64,000 nt of DNA from Sabellastarte sp. h YS-2021. Lineage: Eukaryota > Annelida > Polychaeta > Sabellida > Sabellidae. The first letter of the stretch is position 1, and each line of letters begins with the position of its first letter. Location: positions 53,635,293 through 53,699,292 of the forward strand of contig OZ024927.1 of the NCBI GenBank assembly GCA_964017235.1. Reading direction: 5' to 3'. A program made the position numbers and the translations under genes. The notes under the pieces are model-generated. The model was not told the origin of the DNA. It worked only from the letters and a program-made list of their open reading frames with translations, and ran no database searches. Shown here piece after piece: positions 1 through 11,827 of the stretch.

Positions 1-489
1 TGAGTTCTTGAGTTTAAAGTATTTGATTTTCGTCTATGCTTCCATTTTATAAAATATTGCTAGGAAATCAAATGGAAAATCTGTGTCCTCGTATCTTCTC
101 ATGAATATTAATTATGGTCATCTGGTATTTTTGTGTAATTGTAGATTTTGTTTTCTGTAGGTTTCCACATAAATTTTACTGTAATATTCTGAATTTTTGC
201 TTTGATTAATATTTCTTTTTATTAATAATTGCACTGGAAAAAAATCAGATTGAAAGTTTATTTGCTAGCTGTAAGATTTACTGCCTACTGGACATTTTAA
301 TAGCATGAAAATCTCGTGGATCACCATACTTAGGTTCTGTGGCCGTGAGTTCTCGTTTTAGTAATACATGATCATTGAACATCATAAAGACTTTTTGACT
401 TTTTAACTAAAATGAGATTTTTATTATGATTCAGTAAATTTTACTTTATTTCCCATTTATATAGGGTCATTGACTTTAACGACTTAAGT
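1..489. other. AT-rich sequence, nothing recognised
   Basis: No coding segment, tandem repeat or terminal repeat could be supported. It borders the 3' side of the minus-strand retroelement that follows. Confidence 0.5.
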
Positions 490-765
490 TTACCAACCTG
501 TAGAATGAAAATTTGATTGACAAGAATTCTGTCCTAAATTCTTCGAAAATGTCCTAAACGTTTTCCTAGTCTTAGGACAGAATGTCCGGCCAGACTTTTC
601 ATGTAGCAGAATCACTGATAGGTAGTCATGCAGTTTCACCACCACTTCAGACTCCTCACTGGAATCTGTCCAGGCTACTAGTGGGAAACCATATGGATCC
701 AGATAATCCATTGGAAGGCAGAGTCCATCAACTGCCCAGGCAAGGGGGTATGGAACCGGTGACAC
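490..765 (-). pseudogene. Retroelement pol fragment downstream of RNase H
   Basis: The peptide opens with SPVPYPLAWAVDGLCLP and continues with LDPYGFPL. This is a conserved stretch that follows RNase H in DIRS-like pol proteins. After about 45 residues it loses any family resemblance, and the reading frame closes near 490. It lies directly downstream of the RNase H fragment in the same orientation, so it is one more piece of the same dead element. Its function in the family is not established. Confidence 0.6.
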
Positions 766-839
766 AAACTGGGTCAGTGTGTCATTGAACCTCGTGCCAA
801 ATAGGTCTATTTATGGTGGCGCCACCTGTTGCAAATCGA

Positions 840-1376
840 CTATAAGACCTCTGGAATTCTGTTTGGACGGTCTGGCCTAGCCTGGATAGCATGTCTGCAA
901 CCAGATTCAGCCAGTCTGGAATGTGTCGGGCTTACAGTGAGAGTAACCCATTTTCTGGAACACCAGGTCAGGATTCTCCACAGAAGGTCACAGAGTGAGC
1001 CCGACCTCATGCCTCCTTCTTTGTTTATGTAACGACCACTGTGGTGTTGTTGGTCGCTACAAGAACTATCTTGTTTAAACAGAGGTTCTGGAACTATTTT
1101 AGGGCCAAGAAGACCCCCCTCCCCTCCCTTTAGTTCTAGGTAGTTTATGTGCAACTTGCTTTCTGGAAGGGACCAGGTTCCCTTAGCAGTGTGTTCCCTG
1201 AAGTGAGCGCACCACCCTTCTTTTGATGCGTCTGTAAAAATTTGCACAGCAGGACTCAAAGGGTATAATGGCTGGCCCGGAAGTACATTTTCTTTCCGAT
1301 GCAACCATCTTTTAAGTGAGTGTGGAACGACCTTGGAATGGGGATCACATTTTTCAGGGATTCTGTTACCCTCCAC
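840..1376 (-). pseudogene. RNase H domain fragment of DIRS-like pol
   Basis: The segment around residues 45-85 reads IFTDASKEGWCAHF, then GTWSLPESKLHINYLELKG. This is the RNase H fold start, with the catalytic Asp in TDAS and a Glu in LELKG. RNase H removes the RNA strand of the RNA/DNA hybrid during reverse transcription. Further on, INKEGGMRSGSLC and LLWRILTWCS are recognisable, but the frame drifts between these blocks, which indicates small indels. It sits just after the reverse transcriptase fragment, as expected for pol. The copy is non-functional. Confidence 0.75.
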
Positions 1377-1379
1377 TTG

Positions 1380-1832
1380 TTATTTAGGTGCCACTATATG
1401 TGTCTCACGTAGAGGTAGACTTGCTTTTCTATGGTTGTCAGTAACCTTATCGGGGACATCAGATGCTGGACCGGACAGGTCAGTCCAGTCAGCAGCTCTT
1501 GTATGTTTGCAGTTACAGCTTGCTAACGCTCCAGAGTGGATCTGACCTTGACCTCCTTCAGGTTGAACTGGTAACCAACTAAGTCTAAGATCTGTTTGGG
1601 GGTCCAGTTCTGACTTCTCCGTGTTCACTAACCAACCTAAATTCTGACAAATTGCTACCAGAATTAGTGTATGTTGGAGACAGGTTTGGTGAGATCTGGC
1701 TCTTACTGACCAGTCGTCTAGGTACTGGTGGATTGTTATACCCTTTTGTAAAGCCATCAGCTTGACCTCCTTCACCACTACCGTAAACTCCCCTGCCAGG
1801 AGGGACGTCCTTATTGTTTCCGGTGTCTCCAT
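1380..1832 (-). pseudogene. Reverse transcriptase fragment (YLDDW) of DIRS-like pol
   Basis: The reading starts METPETIRTSLLAGE and runs straight into FTVVVKEVKLMALQKG, then IHQYLDDW, the palm motif with the catalytic Asp pair, and LGWLVNTEKSELDPQ. In related elements a block of several dozen residues, including the first catalytic Asp motif, separates the ETIRTSL part from the FTVV part. Here it appears deleted, so this polymerase could not work. The statement about the deletion is an inference from family knowledge. The fragment continues into RNase H at lower coordinates. Confidence 0.75.
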
Positions 1833-1926
1833 TTTGAATTTTTCAGCCTTAAGGAATTGGTTTAGATTGCTGAGGTTTAGGATGGCTCGCCACCAGTTGT
1901 TTGTTTTGGAACCAAAGATAGTCTTT

Positions 1927-2418
1927 TTAAAAACCCCAGAGATTTCTGATTTTTGACCAGTTTACTGCAATTTTTTTGTCATAAGTGCATGCAATGCCTC
2001 CGTCAGGTAGAGGTTCCTGAGAGGATTGACATAGCACCTTACGATGGTGGGTGACTTTCTCAGATTTGGCTGGGTAAGGAAGGGGAGAGAGTAACCGTCC
2101 GAGTATTTTTACACTATTTGAACCGGCCCCAAGGGTTCCCAAGTTTCCCAAAACTGGTGTAGTTTTGCCCCTACAGGTAGATCTTGAGCAGCAGTTTGAA
2201 CATTTGTTACGGGTTGGACAAAACTCGAGTGACCGACACAGGCAACATCTTTCATATATTTTAATTTGTGACATTGGACAATAGCCAGACTTATGCCTTT
2301 CCTTTGTGGCTGCCCTTTTACAATATGTGCATGATTTATAACAACTGACTTTACACAAGTTTTTACTGTCTGACAAGATTTTACTGTCTCTCCAGGCACT
2401 GGTCCGGTCTAGTGACAT
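1927..2418 (-). pseudogene. Cys-rich linker and RT N-terminal region of DIRS-like element
   Basis: The peptide carries paired cysteines (CYKSCTYCK, CPMSQIKIYERCCLC, CPTRNKCSNCCSRSTC) that look like a zinc-binding linker. Then come LLSPLPYPAKSEKVTHHRKV and SQEPLPDGGIACTYDKKIAV, which resemble the region just before the reverse transcriptase in this family. An overlapping second frame (2109-2399) carries KLHQFWETWEPLG, another conserved piece, so at least one frameshift lies within the segment. It is probably a nucleic-acid binding part of gag-pol, and it is not functional here. Confidence 0.6.
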
Positions 2419-3584
2419 TGATCAAACTTTACAGTCTCTTTGCTCCAGGTCAGTCATCTTGATTGTGTTGGAGTATTTACACAACAATTGTCATTTAAAA
2501 GATAACTGAAACTTGGCCCGATGGGAGGAGTACTTGCTGCACTTGTGTCTGCCTTTCTTCTTGCTGAACCAACCAATGTTTTCCAGGTCAGTTTGCCGGA
2601 CTTGCTATCCTAAGATGCCTTGTCTGATACCAGATATCTTTGCCGCTAGAGGAGCTTAAGTGTGCATTGCCCCTGGTCCTCATACTTAGTGATGTCTTCC
2701 TCAGCCTTCTTAAGTATGTTATCTGGGAAGAGAGTGGGTAGATCAAGTTAAGCCTGTCGTAAGGTGGCCAAAATATCCTGTTTAATATCTGACTTGACGT
2801 GTACTAGATATCAGTTTTTTCTGACAAGGGTGACATTCGAAATGGTTAAAAAAACAAAGTTTGACAAATGCTCCATTGCCTGGGCCATGCGTTGGTTGAT
2901 CAAGTCAAAGTTTGGTTAATACTGAAGCTCCTCCGTGGCCATGCCTACTATCCCGGCTGACTTCCCTTTGGCTTGTTCCAACTGCAGTACCTTCAGTTGA
3001 GATTGCATGCCCTGCTGCACCTTACTAAGGCACCTACTGAGTCCAGCTGCCTGGTTACAGACATATGATGACTCGCGTGCAGCCTTCTCCCATCTTCTGA
3101 GAGTATCCTATGAGATGGTACATGAAGCAGGTGCTGGTGTAGCGAGTCCAGACAATCTGGCAATTCTACTGTACACACTAGTGGTGGGATCGGCAGCTAA
3201 AATGGCAGATCGAGCATCACCTGTTAGAAGCGAGTTGAACTCAGGTTAAACTCAAGTAATTTTCAGAATAAAGTATTTTGTTTATTAGCCAATAATGTGG
3301 GAAAATATTTTACATAGCCGTACATGAACCAAAACTTTGACCTGGACATGGCTTTCGCGATATAATTTATGTTAAATCTTCATTGATTTTAGCCAGAATA
3401 AAGTAGGAATGGATTGTGGAAATGGAATATATTTTGGAAAATTTTGAATATATATGTTGTTTTGATGAAGTGTCAGCCTTAGATGGTGAAAATATTGATG
3501 TTTTCAAAACTCGAGTTTCACTTGTGCAGATCAATGTTACCCCTAATTATCGCCCATCGAGTTACAACTCAAGTTTCAGTCAAC

Positions 3585-3944
3585 TCATCCCAGCACTAGT
3601 ACACACTGTTCAGTTTTGCAGTCACTGTGCCAGACGGTAACTGATCCGGCTGGCCTGTCCTTGTTAGGGTACAGTCTGTACCACTTGGCTTGAAACTTGG
3701 TCAGCTTGATGAACTGGTCCCATTGTAAACCACCAGCTTCAGAGCTTCTAGATGGGTATCTTTGCACTAATGTTAAGTTCATATTATCCATTTTCCAGCA
3801 CCAGTCGTCGGTGGGCAAGCTGATGCTGATTTTTCCCACTGGCTGCTGCTTATGTGCTGCAAAGGGGTTGTTCTCAGCACTTGACATAGCAGAGTCGACA
3901 TCGGGGATATAAATCCAACCCATATAAGATCTTATCCCATGCAT
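3585..3944 (-). pseudogene. Gag-like fragment of DIRS-like element
   Basis: It contains NPFAAHKQQPVGKISISLPTD and MDNMNLTLVQRYPSRSSEAGG, followed by LQWDQFIKLTKFQAKWYRLY. This is a block I associate with the gag-like protein of mollusc DIRS elements. A further piece of the same protein lies at 2993-3178 (PDCLDSLHQHLLHVPSH). The two pieces are separated by stops and frameshifts. The role is presumably structural packaging of the element RNA. The identification rests on remembered resemblance only. Confidence 0.55.
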
Positions 3945-5160
3945 GATCTCCTTGTAGGTTTGTTCCTCAGACTGGCCCTGGTCGGTGTTGATAACTAAGA
4001 GATCTTGATCTAGATCTACATTTTGCCCTCTTCTGTCTGGCCAGTGATATGCAGCCGCACCAAAGAGTCAGAGTTGGAGTCGGAATCAGTGTCCATTTCA
4101 GTCTCTGAAGGTTGCTGGGTCACTTCTACGACTGACGTGCTAGGGACCTGTCTGGGCACCTGGTCAGTGCATGGCTGGTCGGTGGACATAGGCCAGTCAT
4201 CAGGATGAGATAGGTCAGAAGACTGCTGTTGGACTTGGACCGGTCGGTCGGCTGAGTGGGAGTCAAGAAGGGCTCTGTGGTCTCAACAGCACCAACTGGT
4301 GGAGGCTTGACTGGAGTAACCCTGACTGAAGGTCGATTCTGGCTGGTTCAAAGTCTTAGAAAGCAACATAGCCTCAAGTCTACTAAACCTTTCTGACCAT
4401 TTCTGGTCCGTAGCTTCCAGTTTGCTGTCTGTAGAGGGCTTGGCCGGTGAGGGAATGTCTCTTACTGCTCTTGTCTTTTATCTTTGGCCACAGCTGTATC
4501 TGGTGTTTTTTGAGTCTTTTTGTCTTTCGCAAAGTTGCTGCTCGACTCTTCTGAACTCTTGCCAGTCTTCTTGTCTTTTGCTACCCCAGGGGTGCTACTC
4601 TATTCTTTTGGAGTTCTTTACTGCCTTGCCTTTCGCTAACCCAAAGACTGATACGAGCGTGACTTTTAGTTCACATTTTTCCTTCTTTTTTTGATAACAT
4701 GGAGTGGCCAAACATACTTCCTATGTTACAGTGTGGACAGCCTTCTTTCTTCATAGTACAGGGATCAGTGCCCTCTACTTTCTCACAGCGACATGCACAA
4801 TAAAAATGTTTGTCAAAAGCTGCCATTAAATGGCCACACAAAGTCCCCGTTTTTTTCCAGGCAATGCTACGTTAGTCCACAATATTCACAATAAAATGTA
4901 GATCAGAAGTAAAGTTTAAATTTGTAGAAATTCCACCAAAAACTTTAACTTCTGAGAAACTCTTAAAATTCTGTCAGCACAGTTGATGCGCCAAACAAAA
5001 AAGATGCTGAGGTCACGCTGTCTAGACAAAAAGGAAGTACCTTGCGCCACCTAGCTAATGCATAGAACTACACAAGTCCTGCCGGTGGAAACACAGGACG
5101 GATTTATCGTTTGGAGGGCCGGTCTGCGCCGACCGGATCAGCAATTGTCCACTGGGTAGG

Positions 5161-5640
5161 ATGTATTAACGCAATAAAAATGTAGCTTTTCGGGAACCAG
5201 TTCTCAGATGTCTGTCACTAGATTTTATTTACGTCAATACAAATCCAATAAAAACCAACTGTCGAGTTTGCCATCTTTAACACTACCTAGCACCTTAGAC
5301 TCTCGTCATATTATGGATGTTAAGCACTGTAAAAATACTCATTACATTAGCATTAACATTTTGAAATTTACTCACTCTTTTCACTCTTAGTTCTTCAATT
5401 ACTTCTATCAAATGATTTCTAAATGTAAAAGTAACTGAAGGAATGTATGTTGATTCCACCTCCTCTTGTGCTGCATTTTCTTCTCCTGAAAGGAAAGTCA
5501 CAATACTTCAACATGACAAAGAAAATAATTGGCCTCTAACCAATTTCCCTAACAAATACGAACTTCACACCATGATGTTGCACACCTACACCCCCTAACC
5601 AATCTCCATACCAAGTATCAACCTCCTACACTGTACAGTT
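5161..5640. other. Unassigned spacer
   Basis: No gene or repeat is recognised. It separates the DIRS-like remnant from the AAGGTCA-rich repeats. Confidence 0.4.
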
Positions 5641-6065
5641 TCCCAGATATAGCCCAAACAAACTATTAAAGGTCAAGGTCACTACAGCAAGATCAAAGGT
5701 CAAATCCAGGTCACACCACACAACATTGCACACCTACACTCCCTAACCAATGTCCCTATGAAGTATTAATTTTCCACACCTTAGATACCCTAAATAATTT
5801 TTAAAGGTCAAGGTCACCACAGCATGTCAAATCAAGGTCACACCATTACGTTGCACACGTACACTCCTAACCAATGTCCCGACACAGTCTCAACTTCCTA
5901 TACCTTCTGGTTTCTGAGATATAGCCTTGACAAGATTTTAAAGGTCAAGGTCAAATCAAGGTCACACTATAACGTTACACACCTATACACCCTAATCAAT
6001 GTCCCTACCAAGTATCAACTTCCTACGCCATACAGTTTCTGAGATACAGCTTGTGCAAAATTTTA
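5640..6065 (+). repeat. About 120-bp tandem repeats rich in AAGGTCAAGGTCA
   Basis: Roughly three to four diverged units. Each has AAAGGTCAAGGTCA, a CACACC-ACATTGCACACC segment, CCCTAACCAATGTCCCT and a pyrimidine-rich AACTTCCTA stretch. The TCAAGGTCA core matches the extended half-site of ERR/NR5A nuclear receptors, but nothing shows that it is used. Confidence 0.75.
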
Positions 6066-6367
6066 TTGGTCTTCCTGCCCATCCAGACGCCACAAGTGAA
6101 ACCAATACCGCACAGTCCTTAAGGAGTGTCAAACTGTCAGCTGTGTAACTACATTGAAACTAAAAAAAATCTGTACTTTCATCATTTTATCTGTGAAACA
6201 CGACCATTTTCTGACCTCCTATTACATCAAAATAATATTGTACCAGAATACATTTACATGCAAAAGAAGGCCCTTTTGGCATCATATAAAAATTGATATT
6301 GCATGGTTGTTATATTATGACATATACGGGGGGTCACGTTAGCGAACGGGAAATCCATAGCAAATGC
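6066..6367. other. Spacer with a terminal motif shared with 33.68 kb
   Basis: Mostly unrecognised. The stretch around 6325-6350 (ATATACGGGGGGTCACGTTA) is an inverted relative of sequence at 33.68-33.72 kb, so it is probably the end of another dispersed element. Confidence 0.4.
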
Positions 6368-6639
6368 AAAACAAGAGGAGAGTGCCCGTGAACGGGTACT
6401 GTGTCAGCTGACTGAGTGTTTTTGATTTGTGAAGGTAATAATGAGAGGAAAGCATAATTATCAGGGAAAGTGCTGTACAGAAGTACAGTAAATGGTAATT
6501 GAACAGCATGTTCAAAGAAATTGTGAACCTGATGAAAAGGAGCAAAAAGTTGTGCCCTGCAAATGGTTTTATGAAGAAAGTAACAAGGTAACTGTTTAAG
6601 TGTAAAGAGTAGGTTAAAACATATTTAAAGAAATACTGC

Positions 6640-7230
6640 AAATGCAGTATCCTCGTATGACCTTGAAGGGGTCCAAGGTCAAATCTGACCACACAAAAAT
6701 ATTCCCAGCCCATGATTTCCTTTAGGTTGATTTACCATCCCAAACCTGTAGGACCAATAATAAGCGAGTTATAAGCACTTTTAAGTTTGGCTGTCCTTAT
6801 TTGACCTTGAAGGAGGGGTCCAAAGGTCAAATCTGACCACACCAAAAGATTCCCAGCCCATGATTTCCTATAGGATGGTTTACCATCCCAAACCTCTAGA
6901 ACCAATAATAAGCGAGTTATAGGCACTTTTAAGTTTCGCTATATTTGTTTGACCTTGAAGAAGGGGTTCAAGGTCAAATCGGACAACATCAACAGATTCC
7001 CAGCCCATGATTTCCTATATGTCTGTTTACCATCCCAAACCTCTAGGACCAATAATAAGCGAGTTATAAGCACTTTTAAGTTTGGCTATCCTCGTTTGAC
7101 CTTGAAGGAGGGGTCAAAGATCAAATCTGACCACACCAAAAGATTCCCAGCCCATGATTTCCTACAGGTTGGTTTACCATCCCAAACCTCTAGGACCAAT
7201 AATAAGGGAGATATAAGCTCTTTTCATGAC
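6640..7230 (+). repeat. 148-bp tandem repeats, four copies
   Basis: The TGACCTTGAAG box recurs at about 6658, 6800, 6950 and 7098, giving spacings of 142-150 bp. Each unit has TTTGACCTTG, a GAAGGAGGGGTC-like spacer and CAAGGTCAAA (an inverted pair), then ATTCCCAGCCCATGATTTCC, TTTACCATCCCAAACCT and GGACCAATAATAAGCGAG. The same repeats occur in copies B and C. Confidence 0.9.
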
Positions 7231-7540
7231 TGACAAAGAAACACCAGTGGCGGCCATCTTGTTTTTCAAAATGAGCCCAAAAATATTCCCAGTCAAGATT
7301 TTATAATGAGGAACATATCCTGCGAATTTGAGATCTCTACTTATAATACCCTTTGCTCTAGAGGGCCAGCAAAAGTCCTTTTTAAAGTCGAATAAACGAC
7401 CCTGGCGGCCATCTTGTTTTTTCAAAATGAGGCCAAAAATATTCCCAGACAACATTTTATGGTTATTAATATATTCTGCAAACTTGAGAAGGCTAGCTGT
7501 AATATCTTTTTCATTAGAGCGGTAATGGTTAAATCTCTCT
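7225..7540 (+). repeat. Two 155-bp units with GGCGGCCATCTTG
   Basis: The GGCGGCCATCTTGTTTTT box occurs at 7249 and 7404, each followed by AAAATATTCCCAG. These are transitional units between the 148-bp and 155-bp arrays. Read on the minus strand, the box contains CAAGATGGCCGCC, which is close to the YY1 consensus. Confidence 0.75.
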
Positions 7541-10500
7541 ACACACTGCGGCTATCCAGTGGATACAATGATTTACTCAATAGTGAGAACCTGAAAGTAG
7601 CTATTGCTCAGCTATGCCATGACATAGAGGTCTGCAATTTCACTATGATATAACTGACCAAAAATTATGTGAATAACATATTTAAACAAAATACTGTAAA
7701 TGTAATAGTTTTCAAGTTACAACTGATTTACTCAACAGTGATAACCTCAAAGTAGCTATTACTCAGCTATGCCATGAGCTACATGTCTGAATTTTTATTA
7801 TATTATAGCTGACCCAAAAGTAGGTGAACAACATATTTAAGCAAAATACTCTAAATGCAATAGTTTTCAAGTTACAACTGATTTACTCAATAGTGAGAAC
7901 CTGAAAATAGCTATTGCTCAGCTATGCCATGAGCTATAAGTCTGTAATTTCACTATGTTATAGCTGACCCAAAAGTAGGTGAACCACATATTTTAACAAA
8001 ATACTCCAAATGCAATATTTTTCAAGTTACAACTGATTTACTCAACAGTCAGTACCTGAAAATAGCTATTGCTCAGTTGTGCCATGAGCTACAGGTCTGC
8101 AATTTCACTGTTATAGCTCACCCAAAAGTAGCTGAATAATGTATTTACACAAATTTCTGTTAATGCAATAGTTTTCAAGTTATAAATGATTTACTCAACA
8201 GTGATAACCTCAAAGTAGCTATTACTCAGCTATGCCATGAGCTACAGGTCTGAAATTTTAATATGTTATGGCTAACCCCATAATAGGTGAATAACATATT
8301 GAAACAAAATACTCTAAATGCAATAGTTTTCAAGTTACAACTGATTTACTCAACAGTCAGTACCTAAAAATAGCTATTGCTCAGTTGTGCCATGAGCTAC
8401 AGGTCTGTAATTTCACTATGTTATAACTGACCCAAAAGTAGCTGAATAACGTATTTACACAAATTTCTGTAAATGCAATAGTTTTCAAGTTATAAGTGAT
8501 TTACTCAAGAGTGATAACCTCAAAGTAGCTATTACTCAGCTATGCCATGAGCTACAGGTCTGAAATTTTACTATGTTATAGCGGACCCAAAAGTAGGTAA
8601 ACAACATATTTAAGCAAAATACTCTAAATGCAATAGTTTTCAAGTTACAACTGATTTACTCAATAGTGAGAAACCTCAAAATAGCTATTGCTCAGCTATG
8701 CCATGAGCTATAGGTCTGTAATTTCACTATGTTATAGCTGACCCAAAAGTAGGTGAACAACATATTTTACCAAAATACTCCAAATGCAATATTTTTCAAG
8801 TTATAACTGATTTACTCAACAGTCAGTACCTGAAAATAGCTATTGCTCAGTTGTGCCATGAGCTACAGGTCTGTAATTTCACTATGTTATAGCTGACCCA
8901 AAAGTAGCTGAATAACATATTTACACAAATTTCTGTAAATGCAATAGTTTTCAAGTTATAAGTGATTTACTCAACAGTGATAACCTCAAAGTAGCTATTA
9001 CTCAGCTATGCCATGAGCTACACATCTGAAATTTTAATATGTTATAGCTGACCCCAAAATAGGTGAATAACATATTTAAGCAAAATACTGTAAATGCAAT
9101 AGTTTTCAAGTTACAACTGATTTACTCAACAGTGAGAACCTCAAAATAGCTATTGCTCAGCTATGCCATGAGCTATAGGTCTGTAATTTCACTATGTTAT
9201 AGCTGACCCAAAAGTAGGTGAACAACATATTTTAACATAATACTCCAAATGCAATATTTTTCAAGTTACAACTGATTTACTCAACGGTCAGTACCTGAAA
9301 ATAGCTATTGCTCAGTTGTGCCATCAGCTACAGGTCTGTAATTTCACTATGTTATACCTGACCCAAAAGTAGCTGAATAATATATTTACACAAATTTCTG
9401 TAAATGCAATAGTTTTCAAGTTATAAGTGATTTACTCAACGGTGATAAACTCAAAGTAGTTATTACTCAGCTATGCCATGAGCTACAGGTCTGAAATTTT
9501 ACTATGTTATGGCTAACCCCATAATAGGTGAATAACATATGAAACAAAATACTCTAAATGCAATAGTTTTCAAGTTATAAGTGATTTACTCAACAGTGAT
9601 AACCTCAAAGTAGCTATTACTCAGCTATGCCATGAGCTACAGGTCTCAAATTTTACTATGTTATAGCTGACCCCAAAATAGGTGAATAACATATTGAAAC
9701 AAAATACTCTAAATGCAATAGTTTTCAAGTTATAAGTGATTTACTCAACAGTGATAACCTAAAAGTAGCTATTACTCAGCTATGCCATGAGCTACATGTC
9801 TGAAATTTTACTATGTTATAGATGACCCAAAATTAGGTGAACAACATATTAAAGTAAAATACTGTAAATGCAATAGTTTTCAAGTTACAACTGATTTACT
9901 CAAGAGTAAGAACCTCAAAATAGCTATTGCTCAGCTATGCCATGAGCTATAAGTCTGTAATTTCACTATGTTATAGTTGACCCAAAAGTAGGTGAACAAC
10001 ATATTTTACCAAAATACTCCAAATGCAATATTTTTGAAGTTACAACTGATTTACTCAAAATACAGTACCTGAAAATAGCTATTGCTCAGTTGTGCCATGA
10101 GCTATAGGTCTGTAATTTCACTATGTTATAGCTGACCCAAAAGTAGCTGAATAATATATTTACACAAATTTCTGTAAATGCAATAGTTTTCAAGTTATAA
10201 GTGATTTACTCAACAGTGATAACCTCAAAGTAGCTATTACTCAGCTATGCCACAAGCTACAGATATGAAATTTTACTATGTTATAGCTGACCCCAAAATA
10301 GGTTAATAACATATTGAAACAAAATACTCTAAATGCAATAGTTTTCAAGTTATAAGTGATTTACTCAATAGTGATAACCTAAAAGTAGCTATTACTCAGC
10401 TATGCCATGAGCTACAGGTCTGAAATTTTACTATGTTATAGCTGACCCAAAAGTAGCTGAATAACATATTTATACGAAATTCTCTAAATGCAATAGTTTT

Positions 10501-10700
10501 CAAGTTACAAGTGATTTTACTCAAGATGGTAGTTACTGAAAAGCCCAAAAGTAGCTATTACTCACTTAGCTATTGAAACAGACACCCAAGTTACTCACCA
10601 TGTTGTAGCTATGAAAAAAGTAGCTGATTAACATATTTTAACAAAATGCTCTAAATGCAACACTTTTCAAGTTATAAGTGATTTAGTGCATGATTTCATG
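7540..10700 (+). repeat. 155-bp satellite array, about 20 units
   Basis: Period measured from the TTTTCAAGTTAYAA box (7711, 7866, 8021, 8174 and so on). Each unit carries AGCTATTACTCAGCTATGCC, GAGCTACAGGTCTGAAATTT, TATGTTATAGCTGACCCAAA and AGTAGGTGAATAACATATTT. Several variant types alternate, which suggests higher-order repetition. There is no coding content. Confidence 0.95.
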
Positions 10701-11072
10701 AATTTTAATGCATTAAAAATTATTAAAAAAATTTATTAAAAAAAAAGTAAGACAGATCCAGGTCTCATACTCACACAAGAGAATCTACCTCTGGCCTAGT
10801 ACATATATGAAAGATATGAGAGAAATCCCTGCAATAGTCACTGAGAAAATTGTGATAAAGTGTTGAAATTTTCACACTTTTGGTGGGGGTACCTCCCTTG
10901 TAACGTCTCTAGCAAACAGACGAACAGACAGATTTGCATGCCTTGAACAATTTTTCATCCTCGATAGATAAGGTATTTTTTAAAAAAAACAGCATGTCTC
11001 TAGGCCTTGTAGTTTTGGAGAAGAAGTTGTTCACGCGGACGCGTATGCCCACGCCGCAGAGTGACGACATAA
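10700..11072 (+). repeat. Right-end module of copy A
   Basis: Non-repetitive right-end sequence conserved with 18.95-19.36 kb and with 54.78-55.15 kb (inverted). Landmarks are GACAGATCCAGGTCTCATAC, the GGTGGGGGTACC box, CAAACAGACGAACAGACAG, CTAGGCCTTGTAGTTTTGGA and GTTCACGCGGACGCG. It stops at GACGACATA without the terminal hairpin. Confidence 0.8.
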
Positions 11073-11446
11073 AAACTGGATAAAACCCCCTTTTTCCCAG
11101 TTTAAACCGGACAATACTGGACAAAACTGGAAAAAACTGATTTAAATTAAATATAAATATACAAAAATAATATTACATCACATATAAAGTACTTGATACT
11201 AATTACAACAATTACATGAAAAAAAAACTTATTTAAACAATTAAAAAATTCCAAATTTTAATTTTTTTAAAATCAATCAGAGCCCAAAGGCAGACTGATA
11301 CTTAAAGTGACAGACTTGTAAACTGGGACCTTGAAAGAATAGGACATGTGTGCCCATTTGCAGTGAAAAAAAAATTAAAAAGATCTTTCTGTGGGGGTTA
11401 TGAAATTTAAAAGTAATTTGCTTCTGAATAGTAGTAGAATAAATTG
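11073..11446. other. AT-rich spacer with CCGG/ACTGG low-complexity start
   Basis: The first 70 bp repeat an ACTGGAYAAAAC-like motif, and a similar degenerate motif borders copy B on its left (13.33-13.40 kb). The rest is A/T-rich and unrecognised. Confidence 0.5.
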
Positions 11447-11599
11447 CCATGAGCTACAGGTCTGAAATTTTACTATGTTATAGCTGACCCCAAAATAGGT
11501 GAATAACATATTGCAACAAAATACTCTAAATGCAATAGTTTTCAAGTTATAAGTGATTTACTCAACAGTGATAACCTAAAAGTAGCTATTACTCATCTA
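11447..11599 (+). repeat. Isolated 155-bp satellite monomer
   Basis: Begins GCCATGAGCTACAGGTCTGA and runs one unit to CTATTACTCATCT. It abuts the transposase fragment with no spacer and lies outside the main array. Confidence 0.85.
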
Positions 11600-11827
11600 G
11601 CAGCAATTAATGCAGTCAAAGCTACTTTTGGCCCCCATGTGTTGACCCTTGGCTGCTTCTATAACCTTACCCAGGCAACCTGGAGGAAAGCACAAGAATT
11701 AGGGCTCAGTCAATATTACAAGGAAAATGGCAGCTTTAGACATTTTTGTGGAATGTTGGATGGGCTAGCCTTTCTGCCTTTATCTGATGTCACTGAGGGA
11801 ATGCATGTTGTGAATATTCATGTTTAA
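11600..11827 (+). pseudogene. MULE-type transposase fragment
   Basis: The plus-strand frame reads AAINAVKATFGPHV, then LGCFYNLTQATWRKAQELGL, an SFRHFCGMLDGLAFLP stretch and VTEGMHVV. The CFYNLTQATWRK and ALAFLP-like blocks are typical of the segment after the catalytic core in MULE (Mutator-like) transposases. Only about 75 residues are present, and the frame closes with TAA at 11825. The fragment begins exactly where a satellite monomer ends (CTATTACTCATCT joined to AGCAGCAATT). It therefore looks like a captured or truncated scrap, not a gene. An exon of a larger gene is a less likely alternative. Confidence 0.6.

Larger units (their letters stand above)
490..5160 (-). mobile_element. Decayed DIRS-like (tyrosine-recombinase class) retroelement
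   Basis: Successive minus-strand peptide blocks follow the order of DIRS-type mollusc elements. A Cys-rich gag-like start lies near 4.85-4.73 kb (CRCEK...PCTMKKEGCPHC), gag-like segments at 3.94-3.0 kb, a Cys-rich linker at 2.42-2.1 kb, reverse transcriptase with YLDDW at 1.8 kb, RNase H with TDAS at 1.25 kb, and the downstream PLAWAVD block at 0.75 kb. Every block is interrupted by frameshifts or stops, so the copy is dead. No tyrosine recombinase domain was found at the 3' end. The assignment to DIRS rather than Ty3 rests on remembered family resemblance. The outer boundaries are approximate, and the part above 4.86 kb is assumed to be leader sequence. Confidence 0.75.
6368..11072 (+). mobile_element. 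Satellite-bearing pearl/HINE-like element, copy A
   Basis: The left end is AACAAGAGGAGAGTGCCCG, with a CCCG/CGGG hairpin (one arm base mutated here), followed by TGTCAGCTGACTGA. Inside come a left module, four 148-bp repeats, two units with GGCGGCCATCTTG, about 20 units of a 155-bp satellite, then a right module. The right module contains CAAACAGACGAACAGACAG and ends at GTGACGACATA. Copies B and C share both ends. This architecture (subterminal inverted repeats, central tandem repeats, 3' hairpin) is that of Helentron-associated elements and of bivalve pearl elements. There is no transposase, so it is non-autonomous. The terminal 3' hairpin seen in B and C is missing. Confidence 0.7.
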
